Positions 44,412 to 55,242 of a stretch of DNA of 64,000 bases are shown here, piece by piece. Source of the DNA: Siphonodentalium dalli (Eukaryota > Mollusca > Scaphopoda > Gadilida > Siphonodentaliidae); the NCBI GenBank assembly GCA_032622095.1, contig CP136068.1, positions 115,867,509-115,931,508 on the forward strand, written 5' to 3'. The notes under the pieces were generated by a model. That model was not told where the DNA came from and did not search any database. It saw only the letters and a list, made by a program, of their open reading frames with translations. Position 1 is the stretch's first letter. Each line of letters begins with the position of its first letter. The position numbers were made by a program, and so were the translations under genes.

Positions 44412-45111
44412 AGTTCATTTGAACTTCATCGACTGAGATTACTCAAACTCAGTAATGTTAGAGGTACAGACCGAGCGTATGTAAATACAAATGTAGGGTT
44501 GGTTCTCAGAGTTTGCATCCTGCCAATTTCTCTTTGAAATGTGCCGAGACATCTGATTTACTCATTTCTTGGGTATCCATGAATCATGGACCATGATACT
44601 GTCTACAAGTAATCAGTCGAAGAGTGGATGTCAATTGACCACGCCGTACTGCAGTGAAAACGATTGTATTGATCTTTGCCGATGACCCAGTGGCGTCAGT
44701 TCACATGTTTTACCGGACATCGGAACATCAAAGATGACGTCATGCATCTTTGATGTTTAGCCCCCGATGCCAGACTATGTAATCTGCCATTCATGGAAAG
44801 ACTTTTGATCTGGCACCAGATTTTGACTTTTAATACGCGTAATTTCGAATGTATACCCCTCTGAGTGATAACGTTTGTAGCAAAATTGATAAAGTACTCT
44901 TGTTTAAAAGCTACTGTTATCAGCCTATGCCGATTAAGGACCTGAATACGTCAGTTTTTATCAGTGGCATTGCATGTGTGTATTACATAGCGGTTAACCG
45001 GTTGATCGTAGTTCAACCGGTTGCCGACGGTAGCCGGTTGTCAACCGGATATCCGTTTCAGCACTATTACTGATATTGGCAAATTTCTGATTTACTGTAT
45101 ATCTTTGATAG
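44412..45111. other. End of intron 1; no gene seen
   Basis: A hairpin, ACATCAAAGATGACGTCATG CATCTTTGATGT, at about 44727-44758 includes TGACGTCA. GGTTAACCGG/AACCGG words lie near 44995-45050. No coding evidence before exon 2. Confidence 0.45.
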
Positions 45112-45218
45112 ATATCTGGTACTTGTGACGAAGCATCATGAGGGTTTCACAAATTGGCCATCCAATTACTCTTGGAACTGGAATGCCATGGACGTTGGAC
45201 CAAATCGTGATCTTGTTG
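45112..45218 (+). CDS. FUCA: Alpha-L-fucosidase exon 2
   Basis: The acceptor is TTGATAG|A. The exon encodes [35 protein letters not shown] and ends GTTG|GTACGT, phase 1. [12 protein letters not shown] is one of the most conserved GH29 segments; its His-His-Glu lies in the active-site pocket that binds fucose. NYS is a possible N-glycosylation site. The incoming phase accepts either exon 1a or exon 1b. It lies only about 45 bp after the outer transposon-like terminus. Confidence 0.95.
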
Positions 45219-45805
45219 GTACGTACATATGTACACTTGTATGTAAATTTATCACATTATAGTTTGCATTATAAATGACACTTTATAACAATTAATTTCA
45301 TAATGATTGGAGTCTCCCTTTGAGTTATAAAAGTTAACATTGATTCATTGAAGTGGTCTATTATTATACCTTATTTCAGACAGTAAATGTCCATAATTTG
45401 ATTACAGAATATGTACCTGTATACTAATAACAACTGAAAGTGATGAGTAAAAAGTATGTAATGAGGTAGAAAACAGGTAAATTGACTGAATTATATTTAT
45501 TGAAGTGGCTCTTTGATAATACATGTACACTGCCAAATGCCAAGGTACCGGTACATGTTCAACAGCCCTCAGTACTTCATATCAGCTTTTGACCTTCACT
45601 CCAGGTACTCAGGCTGATATGAAGTTACCTACCTGGGGTTGACACCTCGGTTGATATCGAACTAAGAGAGTAATATACATATACATGTACCTCCAAATAT
45701 GCTCAGTGTATACATGTACATGCATATACCCAGCCAGGTATTCCAATCCAATCATACATGTACATGTATGTCTATATACAGTATTTATATTTCTTTGTTT
45801 TGCAG

Positions 45806-45936
45806 GTGAGCTTGCAACGGCCATTAGGAAAAAGACTGATATTCGTTTTGGAGTGTATCATTCATTATTTGAATGGTTCAATCCTCTATATTTGCGAGAT
45901 GCTGCAAACAACTACACAACACAGGACTTTGTAAAG
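45806..45936 (+). CDS. FUCA: Alpha-L-fucosidase exon 3
   Basis: After TTTTGCAG the exon completes a glycine and encodes [43 protein letters not shown], ending phase 0 at [24 protein letters not shown] is the conserved barrel strand and loop of animal fucosidases. NYT is a possible glycosylation site. Its first 82 bases are duplicated at 36609. Confidence 0.95.
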
Positions 45937-45966
45937 GTACAGTAGTACAACATCCCTGTACAGCTA

Positions 45967-46341
45967 CCCTGCTGGACAAAACAAGTGTCCACTTAACCGC
46001 GGTGCGGTTAGCGTTGCCACCGCGGCCGAAATGCAACTACACTGCGGCTCCACCGGCTAACAACAGTTGGGCTGCGGTGTACTTGCCATTCGGCCATGGT
46101 GTAGTTGCCGCGGTGTACATTCATTAAACTGAAAAAAGATGATACAAACCCGAAATCTAACCACGATGTACATGCCATTCGGCCGCGTTGTAGTTGCTTT
46201 TCGGCCATGGTGTACTTGCCGCTCGGCTGCAGTGTACTTGCCGTTCGGCCGCGGTGCTCAACTGCAGTTACAAACTCTGATACCGCAACCGAACGGCAAA
46301 TACACCGCGGTGCCAATGGACACTTGTTTTGTCCAGCGGGG
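45967..46341 (-). mobile_element. TA-flanked MITE with GGCCGAAYGGCAASTACACC sub-repeats, copy 2
   Basis: Reverse complement of 40920-41294 with very few differences and the same TA-flanked ends (TA at 45965-45966 and 46342-46343). It begins 30 bp after the exon 3 donor. Confidence 0.92.
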
Positions 46342-46343
46342 TA

Positions 46344-46486
46344 GTAAAGCCCTAAATAATTGACTCCTTAACCACAGCAGAATTATGGGTAATTTTTCAG
46401 GATTTAGTCGGAAATATGGCTTGTTGCCATTCATCGGAAAGCTCTCACTGCTGTGGTTAAGGAGTCAATTATTTAGGGCATTACTG
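46344..46486. mobile_element. M1-family MITE abutting the previous element
   Basis: Left end AGTAAAGCCCTAAATAATTG ACTCCTTAACCACAGCAG; right end CTGCTGTGGTTAAGGAGTCA ATTATTTAGGGCATTACTG|TA. The interior is the single-arm form of the long M1 palindrome (TTTAGTCGGAAATATGGCTT, GTTGCCATTCATCGGAAAGC). Confidence 0.85.
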
Positions 46487-46740
46487 TACATACATGTAGT
46501 TTTCTGAATAGCAAATGTAGATATAAATTTTGGTTTATGTGAATCAGTTGTCACTGCTTCATTTACATGTACGATGTTGTGTGCTGGAGCATTGACATTC
46601 CGGCAATTTTGTAGTAAAACAATATAATGGGAATGTCGCTAAAACCCCACAAGTGACTCCAGGCAAAGGCTGTTATCATTCAAAATCCTGGAATGTCATA
46701 CATTGTTCAAAACATCGAGATATACTGGTTCCGATACACT

Positions 46741-46905
46741 ACATGTAGGTCTGTACTCAGCAGCCCTCATAATTGGCTATGGCAATCAGCAATGCGAAGC
46801 TATTTGCTGAAGCAAACTGGGCCACTGTAAAGGGTTGCCATAGCAGATTTCCGAAGCCAAACAATCTGATTTTAAAGGGCTGACTCAGTACAGACGTACA
46901 TGTAT
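46741..46905. mobile_element. Small MITE with GTCTGTACTCAG ends
   Basis: ACATGTAGGTCTGTACTCAG CAGCCCT is matched in reverse by AGGGCTGACTCAGTACAGAC GTACATGT. Confidence 0.75.
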
Positions 46906-46939
46906 ATGTATATAGCACAAAGCAGGACATTTTACATCT

Positions 46940-47930
46940 TCACAGCAGGCTAGCATATTCAAATTCCCTCTCTGGGGACCTCATTCTGCTTAGGCCTCAT
47001 CTTCTGGGAAGTATCTATAGTCTCATATTAACATGTATTTAGTTACTATTTCCCTTCTGGGAAGTTTCTATATACCGGTACATGTACCATAATTTGCAGA
47101 AAATAAAATGCATACATGTAATTGAGGTGACTAATGGGTGAACATCACCATCTTCAACTAGGGAACTTTAATCTGATCCTAGGTCTCCCATAGAAGTTGA
47201 GGCCTAAGCAGAATGTGGTTCCCAGTGGGTGAATTTGATGTGTGGGATTGCACCACTAAACTAACCCACTGGGGACCCCATTCTGGAAGGGTTAAAACAT
47301 AGAAATATTGTATTTGTGGAACCGGTGCCGCATAGAGATAGAGCATCATTACTGGTAATATTTCATTACTCAGGCAGAATACCTTGTGGAAGAATAAATT
47401 TATCAGATTATTGTAGCGGTACATCAAGTTGCATGGGCTTAAATATTAAGTCATTAAGTGTCCATGACAGTTATTAGAGAAGCTTCCATCAAGATGGAGC
47501 AGGTGTTATTCTGCCTAATTAAAGGGAGAATTAACAACATTGATGCTTAAATGGCTGAAATTCAGTTGAAAAATAATCCAATCAACTCAATTTCGAAGAG
47601 GGAATTTCAATAATATCTCATGTTTTATTTTTTAAGTTTTCTGACAAAAAAAATCAATTTACTATCACAATGCTAATTTGAGATTATAGATACATGTACT
47701 TCCCAGATGAATTTGGTGATGCTAGCTCACTGTGCTGGGTAGCGTCACTAAATTTTCCCTCTGGGGCTGTCTGGGGACCCCATTCTCCACCATAGTTTGA
47801 GGCCTGTTCACCATGGCATTTGCAGAATGAGTCCCCAGAAGGTGAAATCAGTGATGCTACCCCATACATCGAGCTGGCATTACCAAATTCCCCTCTTGGG
47901 ACCTCATTCTGCTTAGGCCACGTCCTCTGG
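46940..47930. repeat. Palindromic P1 family (GAATGAGGTCCCCAGAGGGT), first cluster
   Basis: Several partial copies. Typical words are GAATGAGGTCCCCAGAGGGT, GAATTTAGTGATGCTAGC, ACTTCAACTGGGGAACTTCA and AGGCCTCATCTTCTGGGAAG. In complete copies the halves fold back through TAGTGATGCTAGCCCGC...GCGGGATAGCATCACTA. Intron 3 DNA; minus frames at 47179-47869 are repeat by-products. Confidence 0.8.
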
Positions 47931-47979
47931 GAAGTACTGTATTTATCTGAAGTCTCAAATAAACATTGTTTTAGTCACT

Positions 47980-48540
47980 TTTTATACGCCGTTTTGAAAA
48001 AAACGGTACTTAATTTTATGTTATTGGTCACTCCATTTACATTTTTCATTTCCGGATGATAACTTTAGTACAGGTAAGTCTGAACTCAATGCAATGACAT
48101 TTGGTACAGTAATGCTCTAAGTAATCGACCCCTTAACCACAGCAGAATTATGTGTAACTTTTCCGGATTTAGTCGGAAATATGGCTTGTTGCCATTCATC
48201 GGAAAGTTCTCACTGAGAGCTTTCCGATGAATGGCAACAAGCCATATTTCCGACTAAATCCTGAAAAGTTACTCATAATTCTGCTGTGGTTAAGGGGTCG
48301 AATATTAGAGCATTACTGTATGTGGGTTTGCTAGCACAAAATACAGGTCGATGTTCAAATTCGAGTTCCAATATGCACCTGAGTTACTGTAATTTTGTTG
48401 GAATTTGCACTCAATTTTTGTTTTCGGTTGATAACTTTAGTAAGTCTGAACTGTTTGGAATGAAATTTGGTATTTTAGTTTGCTAGCCCAAAATACAGGT
48501 CAAGTTCAAATTTTAGTTCAGCCCTCCAAATTTTACCCGA
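47980..48540. repeat. Direct repeats of GATAACTTTAGTA...AAATACAGGTC type
   Basis: GATAACTTTAGTA..AAGTCTGAACT recurs near 48057 and 48430; TTTGCTAGCACAAAATACAGG recurs near 48326 and 48479. An M1 MITE sits between them. Confidence 0.7.
48107..48318. mobile_element. M1-family MITE, long perfect foldback
   Basis: CAGTAATGCTCTAAGTAATC GACCCCTTAACCACAGCAGA ... back to CATTACTG, TA on both sides. The extended stem pairs GATTTAGTCGGAAATATGGC with GCCATATTTCCGACTAAATC and CATTCATCGGAAAG with CTTTCCGATGAATG. Confidence 0.9.
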
Positions 48541-48649
48541 GTTATCGCCCTTTGTTGAAGTTACCACAGGCAAATTTTGCCACGCCCTAGTGATGCTCTT
48601 GTTCCAAGGTTCTTTTCTGTTTCTACATCCCCTAACTGCAGAAGATAAA

Positions 48650-48865
48650 TTGCAAAATCAAGGTGACTTAATGGGTGAACATCACCAACTTCAACTGGGG
48701 AACTTCAATCTGATCCTACATGTACATGTAGGTCTCCCATAGCAGTTGAGGCCTAAGTTGAATGAAGTTCCAAGAGGGTGAATATTGTGATGCTAGCCAA
48801 CCGTGCAGGGTAGTGTCACTAATTTCACCCTCTGGGGACCTCAATCTGCAAAAGTCAGACACTAT
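48650..48865. repeat. P1-family copy
   Basis: GGTGACTTAATGGGTGAACA TCACC, CAACTGGGGAACTTCAATCT, TAGCAGTTGAGGCCTAAG, then a folded GTGATGCTAGCCAACC...TAGTGTCACTAA and CACCCTCTGGGGACCTCAAT. Confidence 0.8.
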
Positions 48866-48999
48866 TTCTAGTCTGCTTATTTTGAAAGTGCTTTATACTT
48901 ATACATCAAGATTTGACTGAACATTGTAAACATCTGTTCCAAATACAATGTAGTACCGGTACATGTAGTAAATATTTTGTTTTATTTAATCTCTACTAG

Positions 49000-49133
49000 A
49001 TGAAGACATTACCTGAGTTGCACGAGCTGGTTAACACTTATCTGCCTGACATTGTTTGGTCTGATGGTGACTGGATGGTTGATGACCCCTACTGGAATGC
49101 CACAGAGTTCCTCGCATGGCTTTACAATGAGAG
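49000..49133 (+). CDS. FUCA: Alpha-L-fucosidase exon 4 (contains the nucleophile)
   Basis: Acceptor CTCTACTAG|ATG. Encodes [44 protein letters not shown], ending GAG|AGGTATT-type with exon end GAGAG|GTATTA, phase 2. The aspartate in VWSDGDW aligns with the catalytic nucleophile of GH29 fucosidases (IWSDGEW in mammals). NAT is a possible glycosylation site. The exon is intact. Confidence 0.95.
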
Positions 49134-49490
49134 GTATTATCAAATGTAGTAGTGCTACAAGTCCTGCCTTCTCTTGATGAGTAGTTCCCTTTGGAACTAT
49201 TCAGATAATAAGTTTAACAAACATGTTGAACTTATTATCTGAAAATTTCCCAGTTCCCACCATTGTATATGAATTCTTCTGCACTTTAATAATATCATTT
49301 TGTCAGGTTGTCGTTTGCTCATATATCCTTAACTTCCCCCAAATGAATAATAAACCATTCCAATGTATACTTGTATAACTGAGTGGGAGAATCCATTTAG
49401 TATAGAAAGGGTTAATGCACCATATAATATGCAGGCCACAAACCAAACTTTAAAGAATCATTCAATTGTTTCACGAACATAAATCATTAA

Positions 49491-49874
49491 CCCTTTACCC
49501 AACAGAACGGCCCTGTGCCAATGCATTCTCTTATATATGCGAGTCGACCATAGGTCGCCTCGCATATATAAGAGAATGCATTGGCTTAACACATTAAAAA
49601 TTATAAAATTGTTAAAGAATGTAAGAAAAAAGTGTTAAAAAAAGATTTTTTTTTAGGCCAATGCATTCTCTTATATATGCGAGGCGACCTATGGTTGACT
49701 CGCATATATAAGAGAATGCATTGGCACAGGGCATAACTGTAACTATCACAATGTGGTCAAGGAGCCGGTTCCAATGATATCCATATTTGCATGGTTCTAT
49801 TGAGACAGACCGAAGATATTTTAGGCTGTTGAAGCTTTATTTGGCCGGTTTTGGCCGGTTTGTTGGGTAAAGGG
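49491..49874. mobile_element. piggyBac-like MITE (TTAA, CCCTTTACCCAACA ends) with two hairpins
   Basis: TTAA at 49487-49490 and 49875-49878; ends CCCTTTACCCAACA and TGTTGGGTAAAGGG are perfect inverted repeats. Two internal hairpins (about 49513-49584 and 49660-49727) use GCCAATGCATTCTCTTATAT ATGCGAG arms, and the second is the mirror of the first. 5' pyrimidine ends with TTAA suit piggyBac-derived MITEs. Confidence 0.88.
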
Positions 49875-50099
49875 TTAATACAGTAAAGCAACACCCATTT
49901 AATTACTTGTTGGTTTAGGAAACTGCTGACAACTCATATAAGTGCCCATGGTGTGTAAGTCTTCACAGCAAACCATTCTATCAGTCATACTAGTAATAGC
50001 ATGGGACGATGAGAATAATTGAGATATTAATGTGTTGATTTTAATTATTTTTAATCGCCTAAAAAAAATTCAAGTGAATATGGGATTTGCATTCACCAG

Positions 50100-50240
50100 T
50101 GATCATCAAGTCTGAGTTTAGTGTGGCTGTCATTTGCAGAATGAGTTCCCCAGAGGGTGAATTTAGTGATTCTATCCCGCATAGTGGGCTAGCAACACCA
50201 AATTCACCCTCTGGGGACTTCATTCTGCATGGCCTTATCT
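50100..50240. repeat. P1-family copy
   Basis: CCCCAGAGGGTGAATTTAGT GATTCTATCC folds back on GCTAGCAACACCAAATTCAC CCTCTGGGGACTTCATTCTG. The frame 50087-50389 crosses it. Confidence 0.8.
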
Positions 50241-50620
50241 GCTATGGGAGACATAGATTCAGATTGAAGTTACCAAATGGCGAATATTGTGAAGGACACC
50301 CATTGGGATTTGGGAACCTCGATTATGCAATGTGTCGTCTGCCAATTTCGGGATATAGAGAAACTAAAAAAGAAATAGAATATTTGTGAAGATGCTTCCA
50401 CAGAAATTTGATAATAAAGAAACTTTCCAGAGAAGATGAGGCCTAAGTAGAGGGTGAATTTAGTGATGCTAGATTCAAAATCACGATGAATCGTTGCAGC
50501 TCTATGGCATAGGGTTTTCAAAAAATTTCAGGAAGCTCCAGTCATGGAAGGGTTAAAAGGTGCTTAAATATGATCCCCAGAATCGCTTGGGAGCTCTCAT
50601 TGCCTTTAATTCTCTTGTAG

Positions 50621-50718
50621 CCCCGTGAAGGACACTGTAGTTGTGAATGACAGATGGGGTAAAAACGCACGATGCCACCATGGAGGTTTTTGGAATTGCA
50701 ATGACAAATATAACCCAG
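50621..50718 (+). CDS. FUCA: Alpha-L-fucosidase exon 5
   Basis: Acceptor TCTCTTGTAG|C; with the phase-2 bases of exon 4 it gives [33 protein letters not shown] and ends CCAG|GTAAG, phase 1. [13 protein letters not shown] and CHHGGxxNCxDK are the conserved animal FUCA blocks, with paired cysteines. The exon is intact. Confidence 0.95.
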
Positions 50719-50785
50719 GTAAGATTTTACCCATATCTTCACTGCATAAAAGTCAACTGTTGATCCATTGCATTCAGTTTTTAGC

Positions 50786-51640
50786 TCACCTGAGACGAAG
50801 TCTCCGGTGGAGCTATAGTCATCACTCCTCGTCCGTCGTCCGTCCGTCAACTTTTTTAAAAACATCTTCTCCTCTGAAACCATCATACCGAATTGGTTCA
50901 TATTTGGTGTGGATGTTCCCTAGGTGACTCTCATTCAGATTTGTTCAAATGAGGTCACTGGGTCAAATAGTTGTGAAACCAGGGCCATAACTCTATTCCT
51001 CCACAGTAATTCTTACAACGACTTCTTGTCCATAACCATTGTGCCGATTTAGCTAATATTTGGTATGGAGGGTCCTTGGGTGACTGGTGTTCAGATTTGT
51101 TCAAATGAGGTCACCCGGTCAATTAGTTGAGAAACCAGGGCCATAACTCATAGTAATTCTTACAATGACTTCTTCTAAAACAATATTTGGCCGATTTAGC
51201 TTATATTTGGTACAGAGAGACCTTGGGTGACTGGGGTTCAGATTTGTTCAAATTGGGTCACTGGGTCAATTAGGGGCAGAGCCAGGGACATAACTTTAAA
51301 AACCAAAAAATTACATTTTTGCATTTTGATCATATTTGGTGTGGATGTTCCCTAGGTGACTGTCATTCAGATTTGTTCAAATGAGGTCACTGTGTCAAAC
51401 AGTTGCGAAACCAGGGCCATAACTATATTCCTCCTTGGTAATTCTTATAACGACTTCTTGTCAAGAACCATTATGCTGATTTAGTTTATATTTGGTATGT
51501 GGGGGTCATTGAATGACTGGGGTTCAGATTTGTTCAAATGGGGTCACTGGGTCAAATAGGGGTGGAGCCAGGGCCATAATTCCCCAAAAAATAATAAAAA
51601 ATTCAGGAACTCCTTGATCAATTTAACATACAAAACAAAA
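50786..51640 (+). mobile_element. Tandem-cored non-autonomous element, family H2
   Basis: Head TTTTAGCTCACCTGAGACGA, AGTCTCCGGTGGAGCTATAG, CGTCCGTCGTCCGTCCGTCA. Body of ~150-bp units with ATTTGGTATGGAGGGTCCTT, CAGATTTGTTCAAATGAGGT CAC and ACCAGGGCCATAACT near 50940, 51098, 51246, 51377 and 51530. The layout parallels family H1 (hairpin head, cgtccgtc motif, tandem core). A C-tract at 51645-51660 follows. Confidence 0.8.
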
Positions 51641-51899
51641 TATCACCCCCCCCCCCCCCACCCCCACATGACCCAGAACCCCACCCTGCCCCCAACCAAC
51701 AGCATTCCACCCTATCTCACCTCCTAACTCACATGTAAATAAAGTATTCTGTAGCTATAGGCAGAGTCCCCAGGGAGTGTACTCATGTCATTCATAATTT
51801 AAATGAGATTAATGTTATTATCAATGAAGCACCCTTGTTGTTTACATTATCACTCAGTGGTCATTAAAATCAGATTAATTTCATTTCTCCAAGAGTGTC

Positions 51900-53035
51900 T
51901 GGCATTTGTAGAATGAGGTTCCCAGAGGGTGAATTCATGTTGCTCCACACAGCAGGCTAGCATAACCAAATACACCCTCTGAGAACCTTATTCTGCTTAG
52001 GCCTCATCTTCTGGGAAGTATCTAGAGTATCAAATTTACATTGTTGTTAGTTAAATTTCCCTTCTAGGAAGTTTCTGTATCCCTTAATTTGCAGAAGATA
52101 AAATTCATGATTGAGGTGCCCAATGGGTGAACATCACCAATTTCAACTGGGGAACTTCAATCTTATTCTAGGTCTTCCATAGCAGTTGAGGGTCTTATCA
52201 GAATGAGGTCCCCAGAGGGTGAATTTAGTGATACTAGCCAGCTGTGCAGGATAGCGTCACTAAATTCACCCTCTGGGGACCTCATTCTGCAAATAACAGA
52301 CAGACTATCTCAAGGCTTGATTGTATAATACAGTGTGTTGCTTGAGGCCAGACATGCACAATGTAGGAACAGACATGCTTTTAGTGATGCTATCCCACAC
52401 AGCGGGCTAGCATCACCATTTGGAGACCTCATTCTGCTTAGGCCTCATCTTCTGGGAAGTATCTATAGTATCAAATTTACATTGTTGTTAGTTAAATTTC
52501 CCTTCTAGGAAGTTTCTATATCCCCTAATTTGCAGAAGATAAAATTCATAATTGAGGGGCCCAATGGGTGAACATCACCAACTTCAACTGGGGAAATTCA
52601 ATTTTATTCTAGGTCTTCCATAGCAGTTGAGAGTCTTATCAGAATGAGGTCCCCAGAGGGTGAATTTAGTGTCACTAAATTCACCCTCTGGGGACCTCAT
52701 TCTGCAAATGACAGACACACTATCACACTATTTCAAGGCTTGTTGTATAATACATTGTGTTGCTTGAGGCCAGGCATGCACAATGTAGGAACAGACACGC
52801 TTTTTGTGATGCTATCCCGCACAGCAGGCTAGCATCACCAAATTCACCCTCTGGCGACCTCATTCTGCTTAGGCCTCATCTTCTGGGAAGTATCTATAGT
52901 ATCAAATTTACATTGTTGTTAGTTAAATTTCCCTTCTAGGAAGTTTCTATATCCCCTAATTTGCAGAAGATAAAATTCATAAATGAGGTGCCCAATGGGT
53001 GAATATCACCAACTTCAACTGGGGAACTTAATTTT
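51900..53035. repeat. P1-family cluster, ~435-bp tandem period
   Basis: AGGCCTCATCTTCTGGGAAG TATCT recurs near 51999, 52439 and 52871, each followed by TTACATTGTTGTTAGTTAAA, CCCTTCTAGGAAGTTTCT, ACTTCAACTGGGGAA and GAATGAGGTCCCCAGAGGGT with its inverse. About three units that include whole P1 palindromes were amplified in tandem. They interrupt the H2 array, which resumes at about 53040. Confidence 0.85.
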
Positions 53036-53039
53036 TATC

Positions 53040-53690
53040 CTTATCAGATTTGTGAAAATGGGATCACAAAGTCAAATAAGGGCAGACTTAACTATTTCAC
53101 TACATAGTAATTCTTAAAATATGTTTGCAAGAACTAGTTGGCTTATATAGAATGGAATGTTCTTCCTTGACTGCAATTCAGATTTTTTTAATGGGGTCAC
53201 CCGGTCAAATAGAGGCCAAGCGAAGGACAGTTTCCCTCTTAATATGCTTCCTTCACAGGGACCATCAGGTCTATTTGTCTGATATTTATGATATGTATGA
53301 AGGGGTCTTTGGTGTCCGGGATTCAAATTTATTCAGATGGGGTCACCAGGTTAAATAGGGTGGGACCAGGGACATAACTATATGTCTCTATAGTAATTCT
53401 TAAAATGTCTTCTCAAGAGAATTTAGACTATTTAGCTTACATATAGTATGGAGGAATCAGGAGGATCCTTTAGTGACTGAGATTCAGATTTGTTAAAATG
53501 AGGCCAACCTGTCAAGAAATGGCAGGCTATGGGGGAGTTAACACTTTTGTGTCTAATAAAATCATTGAAATACCAAATTCATTAAAACATCTACCTTGGA
53601 ACCACCTGACTGATTGGTCTGACATACATGTATTGTGTTTTGGGTCCATGGATAATTGGGCTTCAAACATGTTTAAATGGTTTTAGAAAA
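53040..53690 (+). repeat. Continuation of the H2 tandem core
   Basis: Diverged H2 units: CAGATTTGTGAAAATGGGAT CAC near 53045, then CAGATTTTTTTAATGGGGTC, ATTCAAATTTATTCAGATGG GGTCACCAGGT and CAGATTTGTTAAAATGAGG. Small frames at 53114-53686 fall in these repeats. Confidence 0.65.
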
Positions 53691-54059
53691 AGGCGCTTGT
53701 GAGATTGGAAATTTCCAACAATTGAGAAAGTTTGAGGTGTCGGTTGTGAAATTCCAACCTAAGACTTGGGAGTCTGGATCCCGGTCGGGAGCGGACTTGT
53801 TGAGCTGGAGGAGGGGGGTGATCAGTAGTGTACAGTTGGCAATTTCAAGGTGGATTTTTACCAAGCTACATCTTTGAAGTCTCTCTAGCCACATATCCTG
53901 TTTAAATCTACTTCTTTTAAAGTGATTATGAAAAGTTCTGACTGTTTTGGTCTCCAGAGTCCCAGTCTTATCAGTCTTTGCAGTCTGGTGAGCGACCCCA
54001 CAGTCATTGACTGTCTTGTTTCATTGGATCATAGCAGTGTAGGCCAAACTTATCAATAT
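53691..54059. other. Intron 5 DNA; no gene seen
   Basis: Overlapping frames on both strands (53673-53894) have no recognised motif. Confidence 0.4.
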
Positions 54060-54063
54060 TTAA

Positions 54064-54297
54064 CCCTTTCACTGATGGGAGCTGCGCTGGTGCAGCATTA
54101 AATATCCTGTGCCAGTGCATTCTCTTATATAATTTATTATTATACGAGTCTCCCATATATCAGAGAATGCGCTGGTTTACAAGGTCAAGGTAAATATTGT
54201 TAGGCCAATGTATTCTCTTATATATCAAAGGCTCTCTATGAGAATTCATTGGTGCAGGGTTTTCGCAAAATTTCAGGAAGCTCCAGTCATGGAAGGG
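54064..54297. mobile_element. piggyBac-like MITE, second copy of the CCCTTT family
   Basis: TTAA at 54060-54063 and 54298-54301. Left CCCTTTCACTGATGGGAGCT, right AGCTCCAGTCATGGAAGGG. The interior has the same GTGCATTCTCTTATATA hairpin words and ATGTATTCTCTTATATATCA. Confidence 0.8.
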
Positions 54298-54301
54298 TTA
54301 A

Positions 54302-55235
54302 TATCAATAATATGACCATATGCTACCGTAATTAACGAACCACAGCTAAACCACAAAGGCACAAACATAAGCTAGGATATGTCTGTGCCTTTTTTAATCT
54401 TATAAAAATAACTTCATAGATGCGTATTCCCATCAAATAAGATTCACTAGGCCTTATATCGTGATGTGATTATGATTAATTTCACTCCAGACATGCACAA
54501 GGGTTCATCGAAAGAGTTGGGCCTATAGCTAGCAAATTCGTGTATAAATTAGGTCAATCAAACATCAGGTCATTGAGAAATCAGAGGTTCACAAACAAAC
54601 AAACAAACTACGAGCTCTCAACTCAGACTTAAAACCTAAAAAAAACTTTTAAAAGCCGTTCCTTTTGTACAAATTATTATAGAATATAAACTCCCAATAT
54701 CAAACTAAAAGTATTCAAAAATCAAGACTGTTGGTTGTTGTCGAGAGGGGAGTATTTTACATTCGTGATAACCTGAATGTATCTTCTGCTTTGTTCATAA
54801 TTGTGTGTTCCCTGTCCATTCATGAAATTGGAAGGATATCTAAGGATTATCAGATTCACATATGTACTATGTAATATTAGGATAATTTAAACGCATATAT
54901 AATAACGTTTGCACGAATCATCGAATTCCGATTCCAGTATTGTCTCCACTATCCAGACTTCCAGAGTGATTAAGATTTTCTCATTGCACACGCGATTTAT
55001 ATTTTAGGCCACTCCAATGCAAATATTTTACAGTCCTTAATATGTCATAATTATGTTCTCAATAAAATGTAAAACGCCGCTACGATTGGACTTCACTGTG
55101 CATAATTCCGATAGTAACTCCCCTCATTTTGGAACGCCGGTAACTGACTGACACACATGTTTATTTCCGATTATGATATTAATGATTTAAGCCCACCGAT
55201 CTACTGTGTGACAAAAATTCCAAATACGAGCATCG
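54302..55235. other. Intron 5 DNA; no gene seen
   Basis: AT-rich. Near 54650-54860, TTGTACAAATTATT.TAGAAT ATAAAC and GAAATTGGAAGGATATCTAA resemble DNA near 7715 and 11900, hinting at more old repeats. Confidence 0.35.
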
Positions 55236-55242
55236 TATTAGA

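Larger units (their letters stand above)
37084..45066. mobile_element. Possible outer element with TAGTGCTGAAACGG termini
   Basis: TAATAGTGCTGAAACGG at 37082-37098 is matched in reverse complement by CCGTTTCAGCACTATTA at about 45051-45067. Beside both ends lie several GGTTAACCG, AACCGG and GTTGAC words. This could be one older element into which the Mutator-like element later inserted. No target duplication was found, so two independent fragments are possible. Confidence 0.4.

Noticed and set aside
44727-44758. Hairpin with TGACGTCA as a CRE
   Set aside because: The site sits at the centre of a palindrome with no nearby promoter; a chance result of palindromy is as likely.
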